Shown here piece by piece: positions 16,901 to 24,790 of a stretch of 64,000 nucleotides of DNA. The DNA lies in the NCBI GenBank assembly GCA_963797255.1, contig CAWCOV010000030.1, forward strand, positions 1 through 64,000, in the 5' to 3' direction. The position numbers and the translations under genes were made by a program. Numbering within the stretch: the stretch's first letter is position 1; each line of letters begins with the position of its first letter. The notes beneath the pieces were generated by a model. That model saw only the letters and a list, made by a program, of their open reading frames with translations. It was not told the DNA's origin and did not search any database. The stretch is from JANXZS01 sp963797255. GTDB lineage: Bacteria; Acidobacteriota; Terriglobia; Terriglobales; Acidobacteriaceae.

Positions 16901-18480
16901 ATGCGGACAACATTCGTGAGTACATGGTTGCCGCTGAGCGTGTGAAATATCTTCGAATGCTTTGGCCACACTTGCAGCTCGCGCGAGAGCTACCGGCGCA
17001 GACGTCGGCACCGTTGACCGAGCCGGAGATCGTCAAGCGAGCGGTGCAGGGCTGGCTGGGAATTCTCGGGCCGGTGACATCGGCGGAACTTGCCTCGGCT
17101 CTCGGGCTGGACGCCGCGCTGGTATTCCAGGCGATGCTGCAGTTGGAGATGGCGGGCACCGCACTGCGAGGTGTCTTCGAATATCCGCTCGACTGTGAAC
17201 GGAGAAGCGCAGGCGAGACCGCAAATGAGCACGTGCAGTGGTGCGAACGATGCCTGCTGCAGCGAATTCACAAACGCACACTCAATACTTTGCGAAAGCA
17301 GATCGAGCCCGTCACTCCCGCGATGTACATGCGCTGGGTCTTGCGTTGGCAGCATCTCACGCCGCAGTCTCAACTGTCCGGGGAGCAGGGTGTACTGGAA
17401 GCAATCCGCAGCCTGGAAGGCTTTGAGGCTCCGGCGCTGGAGTGGGAACGGCGGCTGTTGCCGCAGCGTGTGGCAGATTACGATCCGCGCTGGCTGGATG
17501 CCCTTTGCTTGAGTGGGACGATCGGATGGGGAAGAATTTCCCCGCACCCGGCATTCTACTCTCCGGAGTCGGGCGCACCTCGGCGCGTGGTGCCGACCAG
17601 CATGGCGCCAATCACGTTTTTCCTGCGGGAAGAAGCGCATTGGATGGACTTCTGCCTGGGACAGCGGCATGTGCCGGAAGAGTCACTTCGCGCATGTTTG
17701 AGCGAACTTGCACTGCAGATCCGCGCACACATGGTGCATCACGGTTCGGCTTTTGCAGGAGACCTGGCACGGATGCTGGGTACTCCGGCGGTGGAGATCA
17801 GTCATGCGCTTTGGGAGCTTGTGGCGGCGGGACTCGCTACCGCAGATGGGTTCGACCCGCTGCGTGTGTTGATTGATCCGCGTCGCAAGCTGACGCTCCA
17901 GGCCGGGTCGCGCACCAAGGCGGCGGGGCGGGTCGTGAGCGGACGCTGGTGTTTGCTGGGCCTTCCACAAAGCGATGCGGTTGCTGATCATCAGCGTCAG
18001 GCGGAGCTTCGCGAGAAGCAGATTGAATCGGCATGCCGGCTGCTGCTGCGCCGTTATGGCGTAGTGTTTCGCGATGCGCTCCCGCGCGAATCGACAATTC
18101 CACGGTGGCGTGACCTTGTGGGCATCTTCCGCAGGTTGGAGGCGCGCGGAGAAGTTCGTGGTGGCCGTTTCCTCTCTGGATTCGGCGGTGAACAATATGC
18201 ATTGCCCGAGGCCCTGGAGTCGCTACGCGAATTCAGGCGTGGCCCTTTGCCAGACGAAGAGATCACGGTTGCGGCGGCGGATCCGATGAACCTTTCAGGA
18301 ATTGTTGTACCTGGAGACCGTGTGCCCGGAATCCCCGGCAGAAGCATTTGTTTTAACAATGGATCGTGTGCGCAAAATGTTGTCGCGGAATTGTTACCCG
18401 ATGAATTCAGCCCGAAGCAGGAAGGCCTATCCCTGCTACCTTTGAAAGAATCATCTGATGAATTCGCCCTCGGCTCCTAG
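13972..18480 (+). CDS. lhr: Lhr-family ATP-dependent DNA helicase, full length
   Basis: A 1502-residue superfamily 2 helicase. Motif I is APTGSGKT (about 59-66), motif Ia SPLKALSND, motif II DEIH and motif III SATQN. The second RecA domain has LVFVNTRR, ATASLELGIDIG and QRVGRAGHW (motif VI). Winged-helix and Lhr-specific domains continue to about residue 850, and the long C-terminal part matches the Lhr-CTD class. Lhr enzymes translocate 3' to 5' on single-stranded DNA, unwind RNA:DNA hybrids and act in repair. The length is normal for the long form. The stop codon lies inside the next small gene (23-base overlap), so the two are probably co-translated. Confidence 0.95.
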   Translation: MSSPAASPADDLGPLFHPDLEWAHPVVREWFLRRFGSATEPQQQGWPHILAGKPTLISAPTGSGKTLAAFLICIDALLRKAIEGRLEAQTEVVYVSPLKALSNDIQKNLQQPLGEIQRLAVEMGFLCPEIRTAVRTGDTLAAERRAMLKRPPHILVTTPESLYILLTAEKSRNNLRRVRTVIVDEIHAVADDKRGTHLALTLERLDALVCGENKLSPGTFITGLSSPPLRIGLSATQNPIELVAEFLTGRSADQVAVVQVGQRRTLDLAVEVPDDELSSVATNAIWDSIYSRLAELAMEHRSTLVFVNTRRMVERLAFALSERIGEENVAAHHGSLSRKMRHEAERKLKAGEIRLLVATASLELGIDIGSIDLVCQINSPRAIGVGVQRVGRAGHWRGAIPKGRFFVTTRDDLVESAALVRAMQSGTLDRLEIPDKPLDVLMQQIVAACAAEPWEEEALYRVMTRAYPYRDLTRAEFDELLCLLSEGIEVTRGRYGAYLLRDRVHGHLHARRGARIVAVSNGGTIPDTALFAVIVQPEGVQIATLDEDFAIDSSAGDIILLGNTSWRIQRIESTGRVFVEDAHGQPPTVPFWRGEAPQRTLELCDFVSDLREEISKRVPNVLPGYISQSNAETASAVTWLKEQCCVCDAGAEQLIGYIVGGRASLGAVPTLTTIIAERFFDEGGGMQLILHAPFGGRINKAWGLALRKRFCRGFNFELQAAATDNGLNISLAEQHSFPLSDVFQFLTEETVTELLEQASLASPIFKSRWRWDAGRSLQLLRFQKGKKIPPQIQRTRSDDLLASVFPQAAACFENIEGDIQIPDHPLIREVMKDVLGEAMDLAGLIAVLAGIRSGSIRCLAVDTTTPSQFAHEILNANPYAFLDDAPLEERRARAVQMRGTVPESVLGEVGRLDPLAIAEVREEIRPDIRDEHEFHDLLCSLTIVPVEVTDAPHARDWSLFFSRLESTGRAAVVSVEDADNIREYMVAAERVKYLRMLWPHLQLARELPAQTSAPLTEPEIVKRAVQGWLGILGPVTSAELASALGLDAALVFQAMLQLEMAGTALRGVFEYPLDCERRSAGETANEHVQWCERCLLQRIHKRTLNTLRKQIEPVTPAMYMRWVLRWQHLTPQSQLSGEQGVLEAIRSLEGFEAPALEWERRLLPQRVADYDPRWLDALCLSGTIGWGRISPHPAFYSPESGAPRRVVPTSMAPITFFLREEAHWMDFCLGQRHVPEESLRACLSELALQIRAHMVHHGSAFAGDLARMLGTPAVEISHALWELVAAGLATADGFDPLRVLIDPRRKLTLQAGSRTKAAGRVVSGRWCLLGLPQSDAVADHQRQAELREKQIESACRLLLRRYGVVFRDALPRESTIPRWRDLVGIFRRLEARGEVRGGRFLSGFGGEQYALPEALESLREFRRGPLPDEEITVAAADPMNLSGIVVPGDRVPGIPGRSICFNNGSCAQNVVAELLPDEFSPKQEGLSLLPLKESSDEFALGS

Positions 18481-18658
18481 TCCAAAACCGTCTAGCGATG
18501 TTGCGCAATCTGACCTGCGCGAGGGCGAGGACTTTTATTTTGAGGGCACGTACGTGGTGTTCACAGAGGCCTACCACCTGAAGCGGGGCACTTGCTGCCA
18601 GTCGGGCTGCAGACACTGTCCTTATCGCGATCCGAAGCAGAATGATGTTAACGGGTGA
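18458..18658 (+). CDS. Small DUF5522-type cysteine-rich protein
   Basis: A 66-residue protein beginning inside the 3' end of lhr. Its core reads LREGEDFYFEGTYVVFTEAYHLKRG and ends in CCQSGCRHCPY, with four cysteines and a histidine able to bind zinc or an Fe-S cluster. The pattern fits the short uncharacterised family DUF5522. Its role is unknown. The overlap with lhr suggests a linked function in nucleic-acid metabolism, but that is inference from position only. Confidence 0.82.
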   Translation: MNSPSAPSPKPSSDVAQSDLREGEDFYFEGTYVVFTEAYHLKRGTCCQSGCRHCPYRDPKQNDVNG

Positions 18659-18702
18659 TGCTAAGTGCAGGAACGGCAGGTTGATAGGGTAAACTCTTCA
18701 AG

Positions 18703-19410
18703 ATGTCTGCAACTCATTCTGATACCCACACCGAATCTCATTTCGAGTCCAGCGAGCTTGTTCGCGATGTCGTAATTGGCATGGCTGACGGGCTGACGGT
18801 TCCGTTTGCACTTGCGGCTGGTCTTTCCGGTGCGGTGAATTCTACGCACGTGGTGGTACTCGCGGGGCTAGCCGAAATCGCTGCAGGATCAATAGCCATG
18901 GGACTTGGCGGCTACCTGGCTGCACGCGGCGATGCCGAGCATTACGGCCATGAGCGCCTGCGCGAAGAGCGTGAGATCGTGGAGCGCGTGAAGGATGAGG
19001 AGGAAGAGATCTATGCCATTTTCGAGGAATATGGGGTAGAGAGAGGTGAGAGCGAACCGGTATTGCAGGCGCTGAAACGCAATCCCAAGCGATGGGTCGA
19101 TTTCATGATGAGGTTTGAACTCGGGCTTGAAGAGCCGCACGAGAACAGGGCCAGCCAGAGCGCTCTGACGATTGCTATTTCCTACATTCTGGGCGGCATG
19201 ATTCCGCTGTTGCCATATATGCTCGCGGCAACCGCGAACGAAGCGCTGCTGACTTCCGTGGCCATTACACTTGTTGCATTGCTGGTTTTTGGCGCAGTTA
19301 AGGGGCGGCTTACCGGGGCAGGGGCTGTTCGCAGCGGAGTGCAAACTATGCTGATTGGCGGCCTGGCGGCGGGAGTGGCTTATGCCCTGGCCCGCGCCCT
19401 GAATCACTAG
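18703..19410 (+). CDS. CCC1/VIT1-family divalent metal transporter
   Basis: A 235-residue membrane protein. The start region DVVIGMADGLTVPFALAAGLSGA and the MGLGGYLAARGDAEHY segment after the second helix are characteristic of the VIT1/CCC1 family, which moves Fe2+ or Mn2+ across membranes. A charged cytoplasmic loop (about residues 85-145, rich in Glu, containing EEEEIYAIFEEYG) corresponds to the metal-binding domain. Three further helices follow. Iron export or storage is the likely role. No iron regulator site was recognised upstream. Confidence 0.9.
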   Translation: MSATHSDTHTESHFESSELVRDVVIGMADGLTVPFALAAGLSGAVNSTHVVVLAGLAEIAAGSIAMGLGGYLAARGDAEHYGHERLREEREIVERVKDEEEEIYAIFEEYGVERGESEPVLQALKRNPKRWVDFMMRFELGLEEPHENRASQSALTIAISYILGGMIPLLPYMLAATANEALLTSVAITLVALLVFGAVKGRLTGAGAVRSGVQTMLIGGLAAGVAYALARALNH

Positions 19411-19502
19411 CCAGGATTTTTTCGTTTCCCATCTACAGTGTTACTCTTTTCGGGCAACAGATGGCCGAAACCGCTCTCTAAGTAGAGGAGGATCGTACAT
19501 TC

Positions 19503-20783
19503 ATGACTCAAGTAATCAGCTCGACGTCCGGGCTCGCCAGCCAGTTTGCTGCCGTTCGCAAGCAGACCGAGGATTTGTGCGCCCCTCTCTCTGCGGAAGA
19601 CATGATGGTGCAATCGTGTTCTGAAGCAAGCCCGGTGAAATGGCACCTGGCGCATACGACGTGGTTTTTCGAGGTATTCATTCTCAAAGAATTTCTCGCC
19701 GGGTATCGGGAGTTCGACGCGGATTTTGTGTGGCTCTTTAACAGCTATTACAAATCGCTTGGCAAGCATCCAGAAAAAAAGCTGAGGGCTTCATTCTCGC
19801 GTCCAGCTTTGACGACGATCCTGGATTATAGATGTCACGTTGAAGATGCAATGCAGCGGCTGATTGAGAGTGGCATGCCGCGGGAAGCTGAGGAGCGCCT
19901 GATCCTCGGGTTGAACCACGAACAGCAGCACCAGGAATTAATTGCTACTGACATCAAGCATGCGCTCTGGACTGATCCACTGCACCCTTCTTATTTGAAT
20001 GCTCCGTTAAATTCGCAGTCGCAGTCCGCACCGGATCTGGGATGGGTAAGTTTTCCCGGGGGCGTGAGCGAAGTCGGGTCGGATGGAACGAGTTTCTGTT
20101 TCGATAACGAAAGACCTCGTCATCGCGAATATTTCGAGTCCTTTCGGTTAGCGACGAGGCCGGTCACGTGCGGAGAGTATTTGGCGTTCATGACGGATGG
20201 CGGTTATCGGCGTCCTGAACTGTGGCTGTCCGAAGGCTGGGATACGGTGCTGCGCGAGGAATGGTCCGCGCCGTTGTATTGGCATCGCCCGAATGCTGAT
20301 TCCGATGAATGGAGTGTTTTTACCATGCGCGGTGATGTTGCGTTGCCGGAGTTAATGGCGACTCCTGTTTGCAACGTGAGTTACTTTGAGGCCGAGGCAT
20401 ACGCACGCTGGGCAGGGAAGCGGCTACCCACGGAAGCGGAGTGGGAGCGTGCTGTATCCGGTTTGTCAGTAGAGGGAAATTTGCTGGAAGGTGGGCGCTT
20501 CCATCCTGCGACGATCGAGAGGCCGACGTCCGGCACATTGCAGCAGATGTTCGGAGATGTGTGGGAATGGACGCGCAGTCCGTACATCGGCTATCCGGGC
20601 TACCAGACGCTGCCGGGTGCGCTAGGCGAATATAACGGGAAATTCATGTGCAACCAGATCGTGCTGCGGGGCGGCTCCGTGGTGACGCCGGCAAGCCACA
20701 TTCGTGACAGCTACAGAAACTACTTCTCAGCTGGCACTCGTTGGCAATTTTCTGGAATTCGCATGGCAGATCTTGAACCGTAA
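19503..20783 (+). CDS. egtB: Ergothioneine sulfoxide synthase EgtB
   Basis: A 426-residue non-haem iron enzyme. The N-terminal DinB-like domain supplies His48 (KWHLAHTTWFFE) and H139-E-Q-Q-H143, the three-His iron site. The C-terminal FGE/sulfatase-modifying domain ends in RGGSVVTP, RNYFSAGTRWQFSGIRMA. It joins a sulfur donor to trimethylhistidine (hercynine). A tandem tyrosine pair, Tyr82-Tyr83 (NSYYKSLG), resembles the active site I recall for the cysteine-using Chloracidobacterium EgtB rather than the gamma-glutamylcysteine type. egtD follows after 26 bases. GGAGGA lies about ten bases upstream of the ATG, and an inverted repeat TTTCGG/CCGAAA (19448-19470) lies in the leader. Confidence 0.94.
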   Translation: MTQVISSTSGLASQFAAVRKQTEDLCAPLSAEDMMVQSCSEASPVKWHLAHTTWFFEVFILKEFLAGYREFDADFVWLFNSYYKSLGKHPEKKLRASFSRPALTTILDYRCHVEDAMQRLIESGMPREAEERLILGLNHEQQHQELIATDIKHALWTDPLHPSYLNAPLNSQSQSAPDLGWVSFPGGVSEVGSDGTSFCFDNERPRHREYFESFRLATRPVTCGEYLAFMTDGGYRRPELWLSEGWDTVLREEWSAPLYWHRPNADSDEWSVFTMRGDVALPELMATPVCNVSYFEAEAYARWAGKRLPTEAEWERAVSGLSVEGNLLEGGRFHPATIERPTSGTLQQMFGDVWEWTRSPYIGYPGYQTLPGALGEYNGKFMCNQIVLRGGSVVTPASHIRDSYRNYFSAGTRWQFSGIRMADLEP

Positions 20784-20809
20784 CTGTTCTTGAAGCATCC
20801 AAGCCAAGG

Positions 20810-21793
20810 ATGAATGCCCTTTCGACGCTTCCCCAGTTGCCGGAGGCTGCGCAGACACCCCTCGGTTATGAGGTGTACCGCGGCCTGATTTCGTCGCGAA
20901 AGTCCCTTTCTCCGTGGCTTTTTTACGATGCGGAGGGCTCGCGGCTTTTCGAACAAATTACCGAGTTGCCGGAGTATTACCCCACTCGCACCGAGCGCGG
21001 GATTCTTGCTGAACGAGCAGACGAGATTCTCGAAGAAGCCAGCCAAGGCCAGCGGCTGGGGATGATCGAGCTAGGCGCGGGGACCGCGACCAAGACTGGC
21101 CTGTTGCTCGATGCAGCGGTGCGACGCCAGGAAAGTGTTTGTTACGTGCCAATAGATGTCTCCGCGGCTGCGCTGGAAGAGGCGGCCCAGCGCATTGAAG
21201 AGCGACTCCCCGGAGTGACCGTGTTGCCGCAGGTGGCGGATTACACATGTGGTTTGCCAGCCTGTAACAGCGTGGAGGGCGAGAAACGGCTCGTACTTTA
21301 CATCGGATCGAGCATCGGCAACTTTGAGCCATCGGCGGCGTGCAACCTGCTTCGCGAAGTCCGCGGCCAGCTTATGCCGGGGGACAGCTTATTGCTTGGC
21401 GTTGACATGGTGAAGCACGAATCCGTGCTGGTTCCGGCTTATGCGGATGCGGCGGGAGTAACTGCTGCATTCAACTTGAATGTTCTGCGGCGAATCAACG
21501 ATGAGCTGGGCGCAAATTTCAATCTCAACAAGTTCCGTCACCGTGCCATCTGGAACAAGAAACAGTCACGGATCGAAATGCACCTTGTCAGCCTGGCGGA
21601 ACAAAAGGTCTCCGTCGCCGCACTGGAATTGGAGCTGCATTTTCGACGGGGCGAAACGATTCATACCGAGAACAGTTACAAATTCACTCCGTCAGCTGCG
21701 AGTCGCCTCTTGGAAGAGAGTGGATTTGTTCCTCGGAATTCCTGGTTCGATGAGCAGGGCTGGTTTGGCGTGTTCCTTGCAGATATCCCTTAA
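20810..21793 (+). CDS. egtD: L-histidine N-alpha-methyltransferase EgtD
   Basis: A 327-residue SAM-dependent methyltransferase that trimethylates histidine to hercynine, the substrate of EgtB. Visible family marks are FYDAEGSRLFEQITELPEYYPTRTE near the N-terminus, the SAM loop ELGAGTATKT, YIGSSIGNF, and ENSYKFTP near the C-terminus, where the histidine-binding Glu lies. The order egtB-egtD with a 26-base gap indicates one operon. egtA, egtC and egtE are not present here; a C-S lyase would have to be encoded elsewhere. Confidence 0.95.
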   Translation: MNALSTLPQLPEAAQTPLGYEVYRGLISSRKSLSPWLFYDAEGSRLFEQITELPEYYPTRTERGILAERADEILEEASQGQRLGMIELGAGTATKTGLLLDAAVRRQESVCYVPIDVSAAALEEAAQRIEERLPGVTVLPQVADYTCGLPACNSVEGEKRLVLYIGSSIGNFEPSAACNLLREVRGQLMPGDSLLLGVDMVKHESVLVPAYADAAGVTAAFNLNVLRRINDELGANFNLNKFRHRAIWNKKQSRIEMHLVSLAEQKVSVAALELELHFRRGETIHTENSYKFTPSAASRLLEESGFVPRNSWFDEQGWFGVFLADIP

Positions 21794-21801
21794 TTGAAAA
21801 A

Positions 21802-21834
21802 GAGTACGGCACGTCGCGAAGACGGGCCGTACTC
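21802..21834 (-). terminator. Intrinsic terminator for the GH27 gene
   Basis: GAGTACGGC (21802-21810) pairs with GCCGTACTC (21826-21834). Inside it CGTC and GACG close a five-base loop after one A-G mismatch. Read on the minus strand, the stem is followed by TCTTTTTCAATT, so it ends GH27 transcription, whose stop lies 19 bases upstream. It starts 8 bases after the egtD stop and may also limit rightward read-through. Confidence 0.88.
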
Positions 21835-21852
21835 GCTGTGCTTCTTCAGGCG

Positions 21853-23034
21853 TTACTTGCTGATTTTCAGCAGGATGACGCCATGGGTCAGGGGTTTGAA
21901 CTTCATACCGTCGGTGAGTGTGACGCTCTTATCTGCCCAGACGTCACGTGCTTTCACTAATCCGGTTACGCCGATATCCTTAAAACGCAAAATGACGGGA
22001 TACTCATTGGTGCGGCGATCTCCGCGGTTGAAGATTGCCACGGCTTTGCCATCCTTCAGCGGCTTGGTCCAGATCTCGATGGGGCCCTCTGCGTACACTC
22101 GATCACCTTGAACACCCAGCGAATCCTGATCGATGGCCACGATGTCCTTGTTCATGAGGATCGCGAGGGTCTCGGGCTTCATGTTGGACAAGTCGTTTCC
22201 AGCCAGCAGGGGAGCGGCCAGCATTGCCCAGAGGGTCATGTGCGTACGGTTTTCGTCGGGCGTCAATTTGCCGTTGCCAACTTCGAGCATGTCAGGATCG
22301 TTCCAATGGCCGGGGCCAGCGAACTTTGATAGTCCTGCCTGCGCGAAACCGATAACTGACATCCGGTCATAGTCTGCGGAGATGTCGCCTGTGGTGCGCC
22401 AGAGGTTGGCGCCAAGCTTCGGTCCCCAAGCCCAAACGGCATCCCAGCCGTATTGGCAGAAACTGTAGACGATGGGCCGTCCCGATTTGATGAGCGCTTT
22501 CTGCATGGTTGCGTAGGCACCGTGCATCAGCGCCATCTGCTTTTCAAAGTCGCCGGGTGCCTGCTTCTCCATCACGTCAGGAATAAAGCTGCACAAGTCG
22601 TACTTCAGGTAATCCATACCCCAGTCGGCGTACATCTTGGCGTCCTGGTCTTCGTGTTGATAGCTGCCGGCGTATCCGGCGCATGTCTTTGGACCCGGTC
22701 CGGAGTAAATACCGATTTTCAATCCCTTGGAGTGAACATAATCGGAGAGCGCCTTCATATCCGGGAACTTTTTGTTCGCATGCAGTATGCCCTGCGCGTC
22801 ACGCTCACCCTGCCAGGTGTCGTCGATGTTCACGTAGATGTAGCCTGCATCGCGCATTCCCGTGGAAACCAGCGCGTCAGCGGCATCGCGGACTGCTTTA
22901 TCATCCACTTTTTCGGCGAAGTAATTCCAGCTATTCCATCCCATTGGCGGCGTCGCGGCCAACTTTGTGGTTTGCGCCGTAAGGAACAGCGGAGTGAGAA
23001 GCACAGAGGTCAAGAGGCAGCGCATCAGTCGCAC
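21853..23034 (-). CDS. GH27 alpha-galactosidase, secreted
   Basis: A 393-residue protein from GTG 23034 (AGGGAG about seven bases upstream) with a signal peptide ending near FLTA/QTT. LAATPPMGWNSWNYF opens the barrel, as in family 27. YLKYDLCSF holds the nucleophile Asp and GHWNDPDML the acid/base Asp. The C-terminal beta domain carries ILRFKDIG and ends after HGVILLKI. It should release terminal alpha-galactose from galactomannan or galacto-oligosaccharides. A LacI-type operator covers its predicted transcription start, so sugar-responsive repression is likely. The family also contains isomalto-dextranase and beta-L-arabinopyranosidase activities. Confidence 0.92.
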   Translation of the reverse strand: MRLMRCLLTSVLLTPLFLTAQTTKLAATPPMGWNSWNYFAEKVDDKAVRDAADALVSTGMRDAGYIYVNIDDTWQGERDAQGILHANKKFPDMKALSDYVHSKGLKIGIYSGPGPKTCAGYAGSYQHEDQDAKMYADWGMDYLKYDLCSFIPDVMEKQAPGDFEKQMALMHGAYATMQKALIKSGRPIVYSFCQYGWDAVWAWGPKLGANLWRTTGDISADYDRMSVIGFAQAGLSKFAGPGHWNDPDMLEVGNGKLTPDENRTHMTLWAMLAAPLLAGNDLSNMKPETLAILMNKDIVAIDQDSLGVQGDRVYAEGPIEIWTKPLKDGKAVAIFNRGDRRTNEYPVILRFKDIGVTGLVKARDVWADKSVTLTDGMKFKPLTHGVILLKISK

Positions 23035-23048
23035 GATAATCTCCCTTG

Positions 23049-23062
23049 TGAAAACGTTTGCA
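23049..23062. promoter_or_regulatory. LacI-family operator upstream of GH27
   Basis: TGAAAACGTTTGCA fits the LacI/GalR-family palindrome TGnAAnCGnTTnCA at every fixed position. It lies 15-28 bases upstream of the GH27 GTG and spans the start site expected from the promoter at 23067-23095, the usual place for repression. No lacI-type gene is in this window, so the regulator acts from elsewhere. Confidence 0.78.
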
Positions 23063-23066
23063 TCCC

Positions 23067-23095
23067 ACTCTAAGCGCGTGTTCGCGTGGCGTCAA
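23067..23095 (-). promoter_or_regulatory. GH27 promoter (sigma70-type)
   Basis: On the minus strand TTGACG (23095-23090, five of six consensus) is followed after 17 bases by TAGAGT (23072-23067, four of six). The expected start near 23060 falls inside the LacI-type operator, and AGGGAG and the GTG start come next. Confidence 0.55.
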
Positions 23096-23159
23096 ACGCC
23101 TTCTGCAGCAAATTTCGAAAGGGGAACATGGGCGCTGAAATTACAACGGCCTAAGGGGT

Positions 23160-24266
23160 TTATGCTTGCGCAAAACTGCGCTCCGAAGATTGCGCCGGGA
23201 TGCCCATAAAACGAGTTTTGGGCAGAGCCTCAGGATAATGATCGCGAATGTACGCGATCATCTGTTCGCGGACAATGCAGCGGAGATCGAAAAGATTTCC
23301 TGCATTTGCTGAACTTACGAGGCAGCGAAGTTCCACCGTTTTTTCACTGAGGTTTGTGACTTGCAAGTTGCATACGAGTTTGTCCCACAGGGGGGATGCT
23401 TCCACCACGCGTTTCAATTCCTGCCTTAGCTCTTCCACCGGTACGGAATAGTCGGTGTAAAGGAAGGAAGTGCCAAGCAGGTCTGAACCGGTGCGTGTCC
23501 AATTTTGAAACGGCTTCTCGATGAAATACGTGAGTGGGACAATGAGCCTTCGTTTATCCCAGATGGCGACGACTACATACGAGGTGGTGATTTCTTCGAT
23601 CCTTCCCCATTCTCCTTCGACGATCACGACGTCATCAATGCGGATGGGTTCGCTGAGCGCAATCTGAATTCCTGCGAAGACGTTCGAGGCCGTGGACTTT
23701 GCCGCAGTTGCGAGGACAAGGCTGGCCAGCCCTGCCGAGGCGATCAGGCCCGCCCCATACTGCCAGATGCGCGAATCGCGAAATATCGAGAGCACCAGGC
23801 CGATGTCGATCACCACGATGAAGGCAATCGCGAGACGTCGCAACAAGAGCATCTGTGTGCGCACACGCCGAGCGCGCAGATTGTCGGGTAGCGAGGTGTC
23901 GTAGCGTTCGAGCATGAAATCTTCGGCTACAAACACGCCGGCAACCATGAGCCAGCCAAACGACAGAAACCACAAAACGCCGAGCGTCTTCATCAGGCCA
24001 TGGTGATAGGGCTCGGGGAGGTCAAGGGTAGGAATCACCATGAACAAAACGGAGAGGATGACGATCCATCGAGCGGGATGTTGCAGGCGGTGAAGGACGA
24101 CCAGGAACTTTGGCGGCTTAATGCTCCTTTTTCGCACTCGGGCAACAATCTTCAGCAAAAGAAAATATGCGAATGAGCTTATGAGAATAGCTGTGCTGAT
24201 GGCGATGACGGCGACCGCCCAATCATGACCACGATCATGTAAGGAAGTGAGGAAGTTTTTCAACAT
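23160..24266 (-). CDS. MscS-family mechanosensitive ion channel
   Basis: A 368-residue membrane protein. About four N-terminal helices precede the pore-lining helix GAGLIASAGLASLVLATAAKSTASNVFAGIQIALSEP, with the Ala/Gly spacing of MscS TM3. A beta domain follows: IDDVVIVEGEWGRIEEITTSYVVV and the IPLT/VPLTYFIEKP segment. The C-terminal part is the cytoplasmic vestibule. The longer N-terminus resembles YbdG/YnaI-size members. Such channels open on membrane tension to release solutes in osmotic downshock. The gene is separated from moaC by 28 bases on the same strand and may be co-transcribed. Confidence 0.92.
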   Translation of the reverse strand: MLKNFLTSLHDRGHDWAVAVIAISTAILISSFAYFLLLKIVARVRKRSIKPPKFLVVLHRLQHPARWIVILSVLFMVIPTLDLPEPYHHGLMKTLGVLWFLSFGWLMVAGVFVAEDFMLERYDTSLPDNLRARRVRTQMLLLRRLAIAFIVVIDIGLVLSIFRDSRIWQYGAGLIASAGLASLVLATAAKSTASNVFAGIQIALSEPIRIDDVVIVEGEWGRIEEITTSYVVVAIWDKRRLIVPLTYFIEKPFQNWTRTGSDLLGTSFLYTDYSVPVEELRQELKRVVEASPLWDKLVCNLQVTNLSEKTVELRCLVSSANAGNLFDLRCIVREQMIAYIRDHYPEALPKTRFMGIPAQSSERSFAQA

Positions 24267-24294
24267 GATTGACTCCCTTGGAGAGATGCGGGCT

Positions 24295-24786
24295 TTACTT
24301 CTTCAGGTTTGCTGGGCGTTTTGCGCCGCGAACGTATTCTCCGCTCTTGCCTCCGGATTTCCGTTCCAGAACTATTTCGCGAATCTGAATTCCCTTATCC
24401 AGGGCTTTGCACATGTCATAGATCGTGAGTGCCGCAATGGACGCCGCAGTCATGGCTTCCATCTCAACGCCGGTTGCGGCGATGGTGGCCGCGGTCGCAC
24501 GAATAGCGATCCCGCCTTCGACGACGGTTGCTTCTACATCGACAAAAGAGAGAGGCAATGGGTGGCACATGGGAATGAGCTCAGCGGTTTTCTTTGCCGC
24601 CTGAATTCCTGCAAACCGGGCGACTTCCAGTGGATTGCCCTTGGCATTCGCAGGGAGAGCGGCGAGAACAGCGGGCGACAATGCGACAAATGCCGACGCA
24701 ACTGCCTCACGCCGAGTTGCGCTCTTGGCACTCACATCGACCATGTGCGCGTTTCCGGAGTCGTCGTAGTGCGACAGTTTGCCCAT
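24295..24786 (-). CDS. moaC: Cyclic pyranopterin monophosphate synthase MoaC
   Basis: A 163-residue protein of normal length. MVDVSAKSATRREAVASA, the PMCHPLPLS loop and GVEMEAMTAASIAALTIYDMCKA are diagnostic for MoaC. With MoaA it converts GTP to cyclic pyranopterin monophosphate, the first step of molybdenum cofactor synthesis. It lies four bases downstream of moeA on the same strand, so the pair is one operon; moaA and the MPT synthase genes are not in view. Confidence 0.96.
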   Translation of the reverse strand: MGKLSHYDDSGNAHMVDVSAKSATRREAVASAFVALSPAVLAALPANAKGNPLEVARFAGIQAAKKTAELIPMCHPLPLSFVDVEATVVEGGIAIRATAATIAATGVEMEAMTAASIAALTIYDMCKALDKGIQIREIVLERKSGGKSGEYVRGAKRPANLKK

Positions 24787-24790
24787 GTAT

